Below, piece by piece: positions 13,206 through 25,707 of a DNA stretch of 64,000 nucleotides; position 1 is the first letter of the stretch; every line of letters begins with the position of its first letter. The stretch comes from Tillus elongatus (Eukaryota; Arthropoda; Insecta; Coleoptera; Cleridae). The notes beneath the pieces were generated by a model. That model saw only the letters and a list, made by a program, of their open reading frames with translations, was not told the origin of the DNA and searched no databases. The stretch is from positions 150,078,769-150,142,768 of the forward strand of contig OZ023265.1 in the NCBI GenBank assembly GCA_964006375.1, written 5' to 3'. The position numbers and the translations under genes are program-made.

Positions 13206-13480
13206 GTACAGGCCATTAGGTTAAGATCATCCATACAGAGCAGATGATTTAGCCTCATTTGCTTCCTGCCACTGCTTTTTATACCGAAGCCATATCTAGT
13301 GGAGTTCAGGCGGTTTGATAGTGGATTCAATGCGAGGCAGAATCACAGTGGGCTTAGCGAGTCGCCTTGAAATATACCTCTTCTAATTGGTATCGTGCTG
13401 GTTACGATGTAATTACCCGTTTGTACCCGTAACTGAAAATTTGTTTTTCAGGTAGACATTGTGTGTTTAAGCAACTTCAG
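13206..13480 (-). pseudogene. second non-LTR reverse transcriptase fragment
   Basis: On the minus strand the segment reads IPIRRGIFQGDSLSPL, then a stop in place of an expected Trp, then FCLALNPLSN, followed further on by HLLCMDDLNL. These are the QGDSLSP and YxDD-like (here MDDL) catalytic neighbourhoods of a reverse transcriptase from a family different from the jockey fragment it abuts. Only about 90 residues survive, so clade assignment is not possible. Confidence 0.7.
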
Positions 13481-14267
13481 TATCGGTCTTGTAGATCTTC
13501 AGCACACTTCTAAGCCATTATGAAATACACGCTGTTTCATTTGAAAATATCACATCACCTGCTCTTATATATTCTACCAAAAGTCCATATTTTTATAGAC
13601 ATCCAGTATGCAATAATTTTCATGATTTTCATGACATATCATGGTATATCAACGTATTGGCAAACAGCAACCAAAAATTCAGACCTCCACCTGGGCTGGT
13701 TACGGAAAGATTTTTTTTTCATTAATGGATGCAGGTTGCAAAATTTCCTAAATAATAATTTTTATCTCTTTAACGGCTTGAGATAGGTGAAAGATACATA
13801 ATATAAAAAACTTTATAAATGTTCCAGGGAATCTGAAAGTGTCACAATAAACAGGCTTATTTATTTGAAAAACAAAGTTGGTATCTGGTAAGGATAGGTG
13901 TAATAACGCCGCAGTGTCAAAAATGTTTTCAAAATTTTCACTTATGAACATAACACTTTTAATACGTCATCGAGTTTGGCCCAGTCTGTATACATATTAT
14001 TTGAAAAGTTTACCCATAATATGCAAACATAATTGATTCAATTGTTGACTCACACTGCACATAAATCGAACAAAAGTTATAATTAGATATAGTTTTTATT
14101 TGATTTTCTATACAGTTTATATCCTTATAATAAAACAACCTACAGTAAATTGATATGAAACAGACACGATACAAAAGGACGATTTTTGAGAAAAACTTTA
14201 CATTTCATTTTAGAAGGATCAACTTTCATCTGCTTAGCATGTCTTTGTGTGAGTTATTACCTGTATA
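13481..14267. other. non-coding stretch
   Basis: AT-rich, no gene or repeat end recognised before the transposon end at 14268. Confidence 0.5.
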
Positions 14268-14599
14268 CAGGGTTAGTAAAAAGTCCCGGAACGGTCAAAT
14301 ATCTCTGTTATTATTGACGCAATTTTTTTTGGATTTTTGGAATGACGAATGGTGACAAATGAGCCTTTTTTATAACACATTCTTTTTTGCTCACTTCCTG
14401 TTTAACAGGAAATGACTCCAATTTTTTTTTATGTGACACCTTGTACTATTTACCATTTTCGGATGCACGATAAAAAACTACGTTCTGAAACATCAACATG
14501 TTTTTTGTCATAGATAAGACAACACCACAAAAAAATTAATAAAATATTCATGATGCAAAATCAATATATCTGTTATAAAAGTTCGTAATATGATTTAGA

Positions 14600-15624
14600 C
14601 TAAAGTAATTGTTCAAATTGTGCTCCGTCTACAACTTGACAGTGATATGATATATCAACAAAATATCTCACTGAATTTTGTATAATATCTGACGTAATAT
14701 GGTTGATTTCTTCAGTTATCCGCTCCTGTAATTGTTCCAGATCATTAGGTCGTTTTTTATACATCTGAAATTTCAAGGGACCCCGCAAAAAAGTCCAGTG
14801 GCGACAGGTCTGGAGAACGAGCTGGCCACTCGATTGCTCCTCTGCGTCCGCTCCAGCGGTCAGCAAATATTTGGTCTAAATAATCACGGACATTACTCGT
14901 AAAGTGTGACGGAGCTCCATCTTGTTGGAACCAAATATTATCGCTTGGATGATCGCTCATTTGATTTGGGAAGAGTGCTCTAAGTGCTGGTGCAATTTGG
15001 TTTCTCAATAAATTCACCATTTAAATTTCCACTAATAACAAAAGGTTCAATTAATTTCTTTCCGACCAAACCACCCCACTTATTCACTTTTTGAGGATAC
15101 TGCGTATGGACTTCCTCCATCCAATGAGAATTCTCTGTTGACCAGAATCGACAATTGTGCCTGTTACAGTCTCATTCAGATGAAATGTTGCTACATCTGA
15201 AAAGCCTGTTTCATTCACAAACTTAGACCGAGCTTGAATAAGTTCTGTCATTATTTCAGAAAAATGTTGTATGCGATCTGGGTCATCCTGGGTCACCACA
15301 TGCATTTTAAAGGGTTTTATTTTTTCAGACTTTAGAATTTTGTGGGATATGTCATGAATTTGACCCAATTCTGTTGTAGGTACATGGGGATTTACTTGTG
15401 TCTTCGCCACTTACTGTTGTTGGACGTCCACTTCTTGACAAATCACTTACTTGGCGAAATTCCTCATACTTTTGAACAGCCCGATGCACCGTACTACTAA
15501 TTTTCTTATTCGAATGAACAGTATTAAATAAAGTGCGAACTTCTTCCAAGGATCGTTGACGATCACCATATCCGTACATCATCAAGATGTCAATGTGCTC
15601 AGATTCTGTGAGTTTCACTGCCAT
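14600..15624 (-). pseudogene. DD41D-type mariner transposase
   Basis: Starts at MAVKLTESEHIDILMM (ATG at 15624) and ends near FEQLL at 14600. The N-terminal part (15624-15370) has a helix-turn-helix with MMYGYGDRQRSLEEV and the linker SRSGRP. The first catalytic region reads GFSDVATFHLN, with Val where Glu is usual after Asp. A frameshift lies near 15090. The second and third catalytic residues are intact in WFQQDGAPSH (about 14930) and SPDLSPLDFF (about 14795), with 41 residues between the two Asp. A further frameshift follows at about 14760. It sits between the inverted repeats of its element in the opposite sense to the host gene. Confidence 0.85.
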
Positions 15625-15967
15625 TTTCAAAATTTTTAATTGCACAAGAAAAATAAAACGGCCCTAATTGACAGGTGACAATGTCAATTCAGCACCCGAA
15701 TTGTCTGCTTTATTGACACCAGTGCATTTAAATAGGTATGCAGATGTTGATTTTACGTTATCATTTATTCATTTTTTGTGGTGTTATCTCATCAATTGCA
15801 AAAAACATGTTGATGTTTCAGAGCGTAGTTTTTTATCCTACATCCTAAAATGGTAAAGAATACAAGGTGTCCCATTTAAAAAAATTAAGTTGGAGTCATT
15901 TCCTGTTAAACCGGGTGTGAGAAAAAAGTGTATCTGTTAATAAAAAAAAGGCTTATTTGTGACCTTT

Positions 15968-16189
15968 TAATTCATTGATTGCTGATGCCCTTACTTGTTG
16001 AAACTGGTGAAACTGAGAATGCTGTCAAGCAGCGAAACTAGTCACAGAATCGTTGAAGAACATTCGAGAACACCTAGAATTCATAGGCGTCTCTTGCTAC
16101 AGTTAGCTTACGCGCTGGCTACGCCCTTCACCTACAGAAACGAAACCCAACAGTGAAGCCAGAGAAGTAGTCTCCAAGTCTGTATGTAG
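15968..16189 (+). mobile_element. 222 bp insertion with 11 bp target duplication, possible retrozyme relative
   Basis: Interrupts the right arm of the surrounding mariner. It is flanked by TTGTGACCTTT at 15957-15967 and 16190-16200, so the insertion limits are exact to a base or two. It shares its start (TCATTGATTG) and end (AGTAGTCTCCAAG..CTGTAT) with the element at 62642-62851. Inside, GCTGTCAAGCAGC is followed by GAAACTAGTCACAG, resembling stem II, the GAAA box, a minimal stem III and the GUC site of a hammerhead. The upstream CUGANGA box is only approximate (CTGAGAA). No protein coding. Confidence 0.6.
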
Positions 16190-16825
16190 TTGTGACCTTT
16201 CGTCAATACAAAAATCCAAAAAAATTGCGTCATTAATAACAGAGATATTCGACCGTTTTTTATTCGATCCATATAGTTTTCTAAATAAATATTTACTTAC
16301 AAAAACACAAAACAAAAGTTTTGCAGTTATATTGGCTAAGAGCGTAGAATTTTTGACAGGTAGAATGTGTTTTTGCATCCACAAAAATAATTTAACCAGA
16401 CAGCTATCACGTCTAAAGATAATTGTAATCGACGTAGCATGTAATAAGTGTTTTAACTTTGTCCTTTGCAAGAGGTTTGTGTTTATGTTGTCTCGAATTA
16501 TTTGAAGCTTAGTTAGGTGTAGTAAACATAAAGCTCTTGCATTACTGTTATGATCTTTGTGACATACTGTTTTTGATATGACTCCTCTATTGATATGATA
16601 TTGATAATATGCCTCTTAGCACTGTTTCCTATGTTCGACTTTACCTAGGTTTATCAAAATTTAGTTGAGTTCTTTTTGTGTTATATTTAAAGTAAAAATA
16701 GTTAAATATCGGCTAATTCTACTACTCCATCATATAACTAATTTTAAAATGATTGTTTTGTTTTGTTTTCGTTTACGCCAGAATAACTTGATAGTATTCA
16801 AAAATGCACCATGTGAAGCTAGAAC

Positions 16826-16930
16826 TTGTAGGTACACTTGGAGAAATCAAATCACCGCAACACAACTTTTAAAGACCTGAGGATCGTTTTACTAAAAAAA
16901 ATTAACATCATCAGAGGATGAAATGTTATA
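16826..16930 (-). repeat. decayed hammerhead-like repeat (Penelope-type 3' motif)
   Basis: The minus strand carries CCTCTGATGA at the expected place, a weak stem II, then AAAAC GATC CTC where the consensus has GAAAC GATC GTC. Core lesions are G to A in the GAAA box and G to C in the GUC site, so it should be inactive. It is the same family as copies at 22616, 25766, 25983 and 39598. Confidence 0.6.
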
Positions 16931-17459
16931 AACTACATCACTAGGTACTGCACATTATACAGGGTGATTGCTGAGAAGCGCTCATTAGAAGTTTGGGACC
17001 TTCTCATCTGATTTGAGAGCTGAAAAAGTGTATTCGGTCATTACACGATATTCTCATTCAGATTAAAATAGTTGCACTTGTCCAGAGCTTCCGGTTATAC
17101 CGGAGGTCGCCATCAACTTCGTTATTTTAAATAAAACATCATGCATATTTTTGCATTTTCAGAATGATGATCCAGTTTGGGATAGATTTTAAGTAGTACT
17201 CTCTACACCTAGCGTAATTAGTTTTTGAAAAATTGGCGATTTTAGAAAAATATTCCTTATCGCAGCTCTTTGTATAATTTCATGTATATTTATCAAGTGT
17301 AAATCTAGGAATTCTGTTTTTGGGCAACAGATTGCTGGTGATCATGTCTTGCAAAATCATTGGAATAAAAAATCTGTTATTTTTACAGGGTGTGCGTTCA
17401 TAGCCTGACAAAATCTGGAAATTCAATTAGGAATAACTTGACTTTTTCAAATAGAACAG

Positions 17460-17461
<2 letters not shown>

Positions 17462-17524
<63 letters not shown>
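17462..17524. repeat. (TA)n microsatellite
   Basis: Pure TA array inside the left inverted repeat of the mariner-like element; the right arm has only ATAT at the matching place. Confidence 0.95.
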
Positions 17525-17526
<2 letters not shown>

Positions 17527-17929
17527 ATTCCAAAGCGTTCTACATACATAGCTCTGCAACTTCTATTAACTATGTCCTATACCTAAATAGCATATTTCTG
17601 AGATATTGTTACTTATCCGAAGTGATATACTCAATATCGCAGCAGATAATTCTAATGTTTTTAGGGCATTGGATGATCAAGTATCTTTTTATATTCATGA
17701 TGACACTCTGACGGTCTGAAAAACATACTAAAATACGGCGATGAATACCCTCAGTTGACAATATTGGTTGTTTGATGAACAGGTGAAAACAGCCCTTTCA
17801 GCAGTCGCCAGACTTGACCTCGATTCACTTTGTTGATACTGGCGAAAACTCTAGTCAATTCAATTCACTGTTAAGCAGTAGCGGCTCGTGCCTTAATGCA
17901 TTGGAAGTACGCAAGAAAAAAAAAGTTCG

Positions 17930-18695
<766 letters not shown>

Positions 18696-19769
18696 AAGGG
18701 CTCGCCTATTTTTTTCCCCGAAAATGTATTATAAAGGAATCTACCTACTAAACTTAATACTTATTAACTACTTACCAAGTTTTCCTCTAGTTGGTTATAC
18801 GTTATAGTAGTTAAAAAATCCCTTAGAAAGTTAACCCTTAAATTTAAAATATCCACTGAATTAATCACAGTATCACAATTATTTTGTCCACTTATTAAGC
18901 AACCCGAAGTAGTAACCATAATAATAATAATAATTGTCTTGTTAAAACATGTAAACAACAACGAAATGGTCTAATTAAAAATCAATGCGACGCGAAGACG
19001 AAAATTACTAGTTAGTAGGTACACTCACGCGCTCTGCCAAAAGTCCACTACAAACTGGAAGTGTGTAATTTTATAGCGCACAACAGATTGCTTATTTGGT
19101 CGTTTTCGACGAAGATCATCAAGATTTGGCAATCATTTCGCACTGAAGTATCGTATTTCCTGAGAGCGCGGAAAAATGCACACCGCCGCCCGATGGTTTA
19201 TATGGATATGGATGTATATAACGTCTGCAACGGTTAACACTTTCTGTATTCTGTATTAATGGCTGCCGACTCTCTGCTGTCCTCGATATACCAATTTTGT
19301 TTGTTGAATGCAGGAAGTAAAAAAGTAAATAAAAATTTATTAAAACATAGCATAACAAAAATATTATTTTTCCCACGGCAGGCGGCAGTGCGCGCGCACG
19401 GGCGCACTTATTGAGGAGCCGCCCCTGCTGTTAAGAATGTCAATCGTAATGTTTAGTGTCTAGTAGTTCCTGAAAAGACTGATACCAATAGCCAACAACG
19501 ACCCAGATAGTTTTATTCAAGAATGAATGTGTCTCGCCCCATTATTCTTGTTTAACCAAGGAATCAGGATCAGTAATACAACGAAGAACATGAATTTATT
19601 ATGGTCCTATCATTGTAAATTATATAACAGACCTATTTAAGTAACATGACAATCATACAGTCACATTGAATGAATTGGATCCTTAAATCTGGAGTAAAGT
19701 TAAACTAAATTAGATTATACACATAGAACAGAGAAAAGAAAACAACTTGTGATGTGAACTAAAACTGAA

Positions 19770-20283
19770 GAATTTAAATAGTTGTTTCTTATGACCTGCG
19801 TTCTGGTTCAAACACTCTGAAATTCACGAATGTACTCCAGCGGTGATCATTCTTCGTATCTCGTCAGGATCTAACTCGGTGCAAGTTTGCGTTATGCGTT
19901 GGATTAGTTCCCTCTTTAGATTGGACATGCACCTCATAAACCTTGAACAATATTATACTCTCTGCATAAAAAATCACACGGTGTGAAGTCTGGTGATCTT
20001 GCTGGCCAGTGCCGAGGATCTGTTCTTCCTATCCATCTGTCAGTAAATATACCATTCAACTGATGATACACACCTATATTACCATTAATTATCCTATGGT
20101 ATTCTGCGCTGTAGCCCCGTCCATCTGGCACCAACAAATGAGTGATGTATTTTCCGACAGATTGTTCACGAATGGCATCGCCACTGTTCTCAGGATAATA
20201 AATACATTCGTGATATCTTCATTGCTGTAGCGTATTCTACTTACCATCGAGACTTGTAACAAAAGCAGGTTACTAATTTTCAC
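19770..20283 (-). pseudogene. mariner-like transposase remnant
   Basis: Minus-strand reading with WCQMDGATAQNT (second catalytic Asp, about 20125), FTDRWIGRTDPRHWPARSPDF and TPCDFL (third catalytic Asp, about 19985), then a C-terminal helix with ITQTCTELDPDEIRRMITAG (about 19850-19900). One stop and one frameshift lie between the two catalytic motifs. The N-terminal DNA-binding half is missing. It lies between the long inverted repeats of the 16960-21157 element and probably belongs to it, though the pairing of this coding relic with those ends is inferred. Confidence 0.75.
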
Positions 20284-20377
20284 TCAATTAAACAATGTGT
20301 CAAATTTCATTTTTCGTGCCTGATATTCCAACTAACTACTCTACTCTTTGCCTCCACGCACTCATGTATAAATTCTA

Positions 20378-20470
20378 AAATATGAGTGGTGGAGGGGTGG
20401 ATAAATTATTTGACTCTCAATCGCAAGGTCGTGTGTTTTATCCCCGGCAGCAGCGAGAAAAATATATTTG
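20378..20470 (+). repeat. tRNA-like SINE head, degenerate
   Basis: Contains GAGTGGTGGAGGGGTGGATAA, similar to a pol III A box neighbourhood, followed about 40 bases later by GTTTTATCCCCGG, a decayed B box. No paired acceptor stem, so not a tRNA gene. Confidence 0.35.
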
Positions 20471-21537
20471 CAAAAACAAATTCAGACTATCAGGCAGTTG
20501 CTGCGGTTTCAAACTAACACCTAACCATAGCGGTTGATACGGTTCAGTTAAATAAATAAATATAAATATCTCAGAAATTATCCTATTTGCGAATAGGACA
20601 TAGTTAATGGAAGTTACAGGGATATGTGTGTAGAACGCTTTGGAATAGAAATATAGAGCGTGTTCCGCTTGAAAAAATCAAGTTATTGCCACTTGAATTT
20701 CCAGTTTTTGTCAGGCTGTGAACGCACACCCTGTATTAAAATAGATTTTCATTCCAATGCTTTTGCAAGACATGATCACCAGCAATCTGTTTTACAAAAG
20801 CCGAATATCGAAATTCACATTTTACAAAGATACGTCAAAGTATAAAAAGAGCTACGATAACGAATATTTTTCGAAAATCGCTAATATTTCAAAAACTAAC
20901 AACGCTAGGTGTAGCGGGTACTACATAGGATATATTCCAAATTGGATTACCATTCTGAAAATGTAAAAATATATAAGGTGTTTTATTCAAAATAACGAAG
21001 TTGATGGCGACTTCCGGTATAACCGGAAGTGCTAGATGAGTGCAACTATTTTAATCTGAAAAAGACTGTTGTATAATGACCGAATACAATTTTTCAGTTT
21101 TCAAGTCAGATGAGAAGGTCATAAACTTCCAATGAGCGCTTCTCAGCAATCACCCTGTATTTATACTATAGGTGAAAGACCGATAACCTAGCGAGGGAGG
21201 ATTCATAGGTAAACTTTCTGCGTTTATGTTTTAATTCCCGGAAGTCCATTTTAAAAAATAAGAAGCAGTAACTAATAAACTATTTTTTCTAGATGTACTA
21301 GTTATTAAAAATAATGACTCTTGAATTCGATGTCTAGAGGAAGGAAACTACCACTCTAAGTTACACTCCAAGTTATCACACCATAATTTTACACAAAAAA
21401 CGACTGTTTAATTTTTTTAGCTAGATTAATACAATAGGTAACAGTAGATATAGCAGAGAACTAGAGTACATTAATAACGTGGCTAAATATAACGGATGCT
21501 CGGTTTGCTTAATAGAAAAATTAATTATAGACACAGA

Positions 21538-21558
21538 ACAAATAATAATAATAATAAC

Positions 21559-21636
<78 letters not shown>

Positions 21637-21637
21637 C
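21538..21637. repeat. (AAT)n microsatellite
   Basis: About 100 bases of AAT repeats with one CAA interruption. Confidence 0.97.
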
Positions 21638-21923
21638 TTTATTAGTCTTTTTGCCGCATAATCCAGTAGATAAGACATGTCAGGGTTAGATAAAAATATA
21701 AGAAAACAAAAGCAAAAATCATAGACAACAGATATCTAGGTCTACAAAAATTAAAACCAACATCTTATAACGTCCAAAGTTTTAAAACAATCTTTTCATA
21801 AAGCTAAACAATCTAAAAGCCAATTTAAAAACTTATGGTTCATACAATTATGGAAGGAATTAATTAAACATCTTAGAGATATACGCTAAAACATCTAAAA
21901 TACAATTAAATAAAAACTTAAAC

Positions 21924-21937
21924 GCACACACACACAC

Positions 21938-21999
<62 letters not shown>
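21924..21999. repeat. (CA)n followed by (TA)n microsatellite
   Basis: Short CA run at 21924-21936, then TA array to 21999. The following CAGTGTGGCCCATTTTAAAT resembles a mariner-type terminal sequence. Confidence 0.93.
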
Positions 22000-22001
<2 letters not shown>

Positions 22002-22189
22002 TGTGGCCCATTTTAAATGGAAACACCCCTGTAACTTATCTGTTTATTTTGATGAACAAAATGGCTAGAATGTGTTTTAATAAGAACGGTGATCTTTTTA
22101 AACAATATTTGTAAATTTAAATGTAAATACCCAAGATACTTTTCTCGATTTTCTAAAAATAATTTGTCTTAGTTTGTAAGATTTGTTTT

Positions 22190-22430
22190 TAGTGAGTTTG
22201 AATGAAGAAATGCGGTAGTATAGACAAGTTATGCGTGACTCAACATATTTGGGACAATAATCACCACATAGATAAAGAAAACCGGAAGCTTATCAAAAAT
22301 GTTAGACCACCGGTAAAATTAGACGCCTATGAGAGTATTTATAACTCTAAAGCCATCAACAGCAAAATTTGCCTAAACACTGCTCCGCCAGTGACTAATA
22401 GTTAGTTGTTCACACTGCCTCTTTGATATA
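22190..22430 (+). pseudogene. Penelope-like element GIY-YIG C-terminal fragment
   Basis: A 67-residue open stretch with VTQHIWDNNHHIDKENRKL, then KLDAYESIYNSK, a stop after TNS at 22405 and further similar text. The order HIW.NNH, then K-IKNV, then KLDAYESIYI-type motif is that of the C-terminal part of the endonuclease of Penelope-like retroelements. These elements pair a telomerase-related reverse transcriptase with a GIY-YIG nuclease. The reverse transcriptase is absent here. About 210 bases downstream, in the same orientation, lies a hammerhead-like motif (22616-22650), as expected for Penelope-like 3' regions. Assignment is from remembered family motifs and needs a profile search. Confidence 0.6.
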
Positions 22431-22599
22431 AAAAATCTTCCAAGACTTTGGTAGTCACAGTTATAACGGATTTTAAAGTGGACATCCGACAATTAAAACA
22501 ACACAAACGCTTAAAGTTTGCCTGTAATTCATCCCTCTTTAGGTTACCGGTCTTTTATCTAACACTAGCATAAATATAATGTGCAGTAGTTAAGCAGTT

Positions 22600-22720
22600 T
22601 AGAATTTTTCATCCTCTAATGACTCAAACTTTGTTAGTGAAACGATCGTCAGATCTTTAAAAGATGTGTTGTGGTAATATGGGTTCTCCAAGTGTACTTA
22701 TCAGTGTTCATCATAGATTT
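22600..22720 (+). repeat. decayed hammerhead ribozyme-like motif of Penelope type
   Basis: Reads CCTCTAATGA (core box with G to A), a partial stem II (AAAC TTT GTTAG), then GAAACGATCGTC (GAAA box, minimal stem III, GUC site) at 22639-22650. It lies downstream of the Penelope-like fragment and in its orientation. The core G to A change should abolish cleavage. A second, weaker version (CTGATGA at about 22856, AAAAC GATC ATT near 22880) follows. Confidence 0.6.
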
Positions 22721-22845
22721 CAAACTTCACTTACTAAAACTTGTTTTGAGCAATTACCTATAAGTACATTTATAGAAACCTTGTTCCTCAAAGTATAATT
22801 TTAAGTACACGAATCATTTATTTAACAGGGGTGGCCATTATTGAA

Positions 22846-23745
22846 TTACTGATCACTGATGAAGCCGCGTTTGGTAACAAAACGATCATTGAGGTTAACA
22901 TTGTGCATTTGTGAATTGTATTCCTTTAAAGCGTGCTTGTTTATATTATTTAAAAAATTGTCTGTTTTCGTTTGATAAAAAAATGATTTTCCGATTTCTG
23001 CCCTCGGCATAAAATCCACTAACAAAATCCCTTTTCTGCCCCAAAAGACAGTTGCCATGATCTTTCGTGATGAAATTTTCTATTTGGCTTGCAGTTTGGT
23101 TGGCAACTACATATGTATATCGCCATTTCATTGCCTGTTGCTTGGACTCAGGTATCTGAGAGACACAAGTCTTAGCTTCTGTAACCATGTGGTCAAAAAT
23201 TCATGTCCTGTAACCATGTGCTCAAAAATTCATCTCCTTCCTGATTGTATCGACTCAAAAGCAACAAAGCATAGTCCAATCTTTATTTGCGATCGTCAGA
23301 AAGCAGCTTCGAAACACACCGACAACAACATTTTCAATAATTAAGTTTCTCCAAAACAATAGTGAAAAAACTGTCCTTGAAACCTGTGGAAAATCAATTG
23401 ATAACTTTGGAATCGTGTATCGTCGGTTTTCTCGGATTTTGTTGTCCACATCAGGAACCAAATCTTCAGAAATCAGAGAAGGTCGCCAAGGGCGTGGCTG
23501 ATCATACACATTAACCCGCCCGTTCTTGAACATTCGCACCCACTTTCTAACTTGACTGTCACTCGCAGCATTATCACCTTAACCGTAAACTTTACAAATG
23601 TGACAGTGAACTTCTGCTGCTACCAAGTCTCTGGCACTCAAGGATCGAATTACAGATCGTTTCTCGCAGTTGGCGGGCGACTCAATTTTCTTCTACAGCT
23701 CAGCACGGACAGACAATGCGGTGCAAATGGCGTCTAAACGCGCGT
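22846..23745 (-). pseudogene. mariner transposase relic (SETMAR-type)
   Basis: Minus-strand reading begins near 23745 with a helix-turn-helix region (VIRSLSARDLVAAEVH), continues with VRKWVRMFKNGRVNVYDQPRP (about 23545-23485) and IRENRRYTIPKLSIDFPQVS (about 23430-23375), then loses frame. It resumes with PESKQQAMKWRYTYV (about 23150-23110) and KIMATVFWGRKGILLVDFMP (about 23065-23005). This is the order seen in mariner transposases of the group that gave rise to SETMAR. The catalytic Asp motifs are mostly lost: TGDETW is degraded and the DNARPH region is missing. At least five stops or frameshifts are present. Confidence 0.85.
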
Positions 23746-23899
23746 AAAGCATACTAACAGGACACGCGAGTGCGGACTGCGGTGATTGCGCCTCATTCTC
23801 ACTCTCTCATTCACAAACGGACCTTATTAAAAAATTAAGCCTGGTAATATCTAGAGATCTACAACATTTATCATGTGGTCTGGAGAAGTAAGATTGGCT

Positions 23900-24800
23900 G
23901 TGATAGATTAATCTCCTCTAAAACGAGCAGCTTGTTTCTTAACAGAATCTACGTAAAACAAGATTGTCTTTGAGGCAGCATCCCAGAGATAAGAACAATG
24001 TTCCAACTGTGGCGGTATTTGTGCTTTGTCAAAAGCGTCAAAAGCTGGTAAAAAACAAACTTTTAACCCAGAACAGAAACCCCAGCTTGTTTGCTGCTGC
24101 TCTAACAATATTGGAAACATGTGCCAACAGAGATCCTGTGCAACAGTTATACCCAATGTAGACATGTTGGATTTTTGGGCAGTGTTTTGCCAGTCGTCCG
24201 GGTCCTGCCGGGCACTCTTCTTAGAGAAGAGGCAATTATGTTTTTTAAGACAATGAACATAACCAGATTTATAGAGCTCAGCTGCGAATCTTAGACAGGT
24301 CATTATTTAGGAAGTTGGTTACTTCGATTCTTATTGAAGTGGATATTCGCCGAGTCGATGAGAATGTGCTGTGAAAAGTACTACCCCCAGCAAAGCTGCA
24401 AATCGGATTGTTGGTTGTTGACAAAAGGTCATTATATGCAAAGGATTCAACCCGTAAGATGAAAGTTTATTGCGGAGTGCCGCATTCCAGACCCGATCGA
24501 ATACTTTAGAACTATCCAATGAAATGCATGACCTCTTCCAAATTTTTTGTAAGTAGAACTCCAAAGATAAGTGACGTATATGAAAATATCGCCAGTAGAT
24601 CAACAAATTGACAAAAGCCGTATTGGCTTTTACTTAGGATGTTTTTTCTTGGATGTATTCTATAAGCTCTATATTGATACCGTGTTCCAAAACTTTAGAA
24701 AAAACTGATTGAATTGACATTGGACGATAATTCCTCACATCGAAGTAGTCCCAACTCCAAAACCTGAAAGATCACTCTCAGTCTAGGATTTAACACACTG
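23900..24800 (-). pseudogene. jockey-like LINE reverse transcriptase relic
   Basis: Minus strand, in order: NYRPMSIQSVFSKVLEHGI (about 24740-24685), then SCISLDSSKVFDRVWNAALRNKLS (about 24530-24455, catalytic region A with D to S-type decay), a degraded GVVLFTAHSHRLG region, then a C-terminal part with FLPAFDAFDKAQIPPQLEHCSYLWDAA (about 24060-23985) and a KKQAARFRGD tail near 23920. It resembles the jockey families elsewhere in the window but is older. The open frame at 24842-25096 just upstream could be an N-terminal continuation, but I cannot support it. Confidence 0.7.
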
Positions 24801-25274
24801 AGACAATTTTTTGAGGGGTAGCATATTGAGGCCCTGTTACTTTAAGGAGTAGCGTAACTGGTACATAAGAAAATATTATTTACCAAATTCCTTAAACTTT
24901 TTGCAAATGGTTTTAAGACAAGAGCGAAAACATCATGATCTAAATAATTTTGGAGGCTGTTAATCCAAAAGACCGAGGATTTATACAAATTGAAAAACAG
25001 CGTTTCTATCTCTAGTGTGCTCTCATATGGAGAACTTTTTTTGAAAGTCTCGAAGCTCAGTTTCTGTAAAAATTCGGTTATAAGATCTAAAGTCAAAGCC
25101 TGCTGAGATGTTAATTATTAAATAGTAAATTTAGTTATAAGGTACACGGGGTCTTGAAGGCTTCATTGGCTTACCTAATGATTTTTGTTTTGTTTTATCA
25201 ACAACATAGATTAGATTCCTACACAGGCATCATTAAATCACCAATAAAACTGCGTCTGGAATTCGTTTTTCCCA

Positions 25275-25375
<101 letters not shown>

Positions 25376-25707
25376 TACATATACATACACATATAATAAA
25401 AAAATTATTATTCATCTTATTTTTTTAATTAACCTGGATTCTTTAGCAAGTGAAATCGCAACAGACTATTATCTGTCAAAACTGACTCAATATGATCTTG
25501 TTTACCGAGAATATTTTGAAAGCACACTCCATTAATATTGAGAATAAAATTAGGTGATTTCGTATTCAATTAATACTAGCAAATCTTTGAGAAGGTTTTT
25601 CTCGAAAACGGTTAGTTTAATCTTGATATAAAAAAGAACCTTTTTTGAAGATTTTACGATTCCTTTCAATCATCCATTGTTAGATTTGAGATAAAAATGT
25701 AGGCCAA

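Larger units (their letters stand above)
14268..16257 (-). mobile_element. mariner-like DD41D element with about 270 bp inverted repeats
   Basis: The left end is TA followed by CAGGGTTAGTAAAAAGTCCC; the left arm extends to about 14535. The right arm, from about 15775, is its inverted complement but stops at about 16257 without the outermost two dozen bases. The right arm is interrupted by a 222 bp insertion (15968-16189) flanked by an 11-base duplication. A transposase pseudogene on the minus strand fills the middle. Confidence 0.8.

Noticed and set aside
21538..21637. CRISPR-like or other regular spaced array
   Set aside because: Plain trinucleotide microsatellite; no spacers, and the sequence is eukaryotic.
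21421..21678. Poly-Ile open frames
   Set aside because: Translation of the AAT array.
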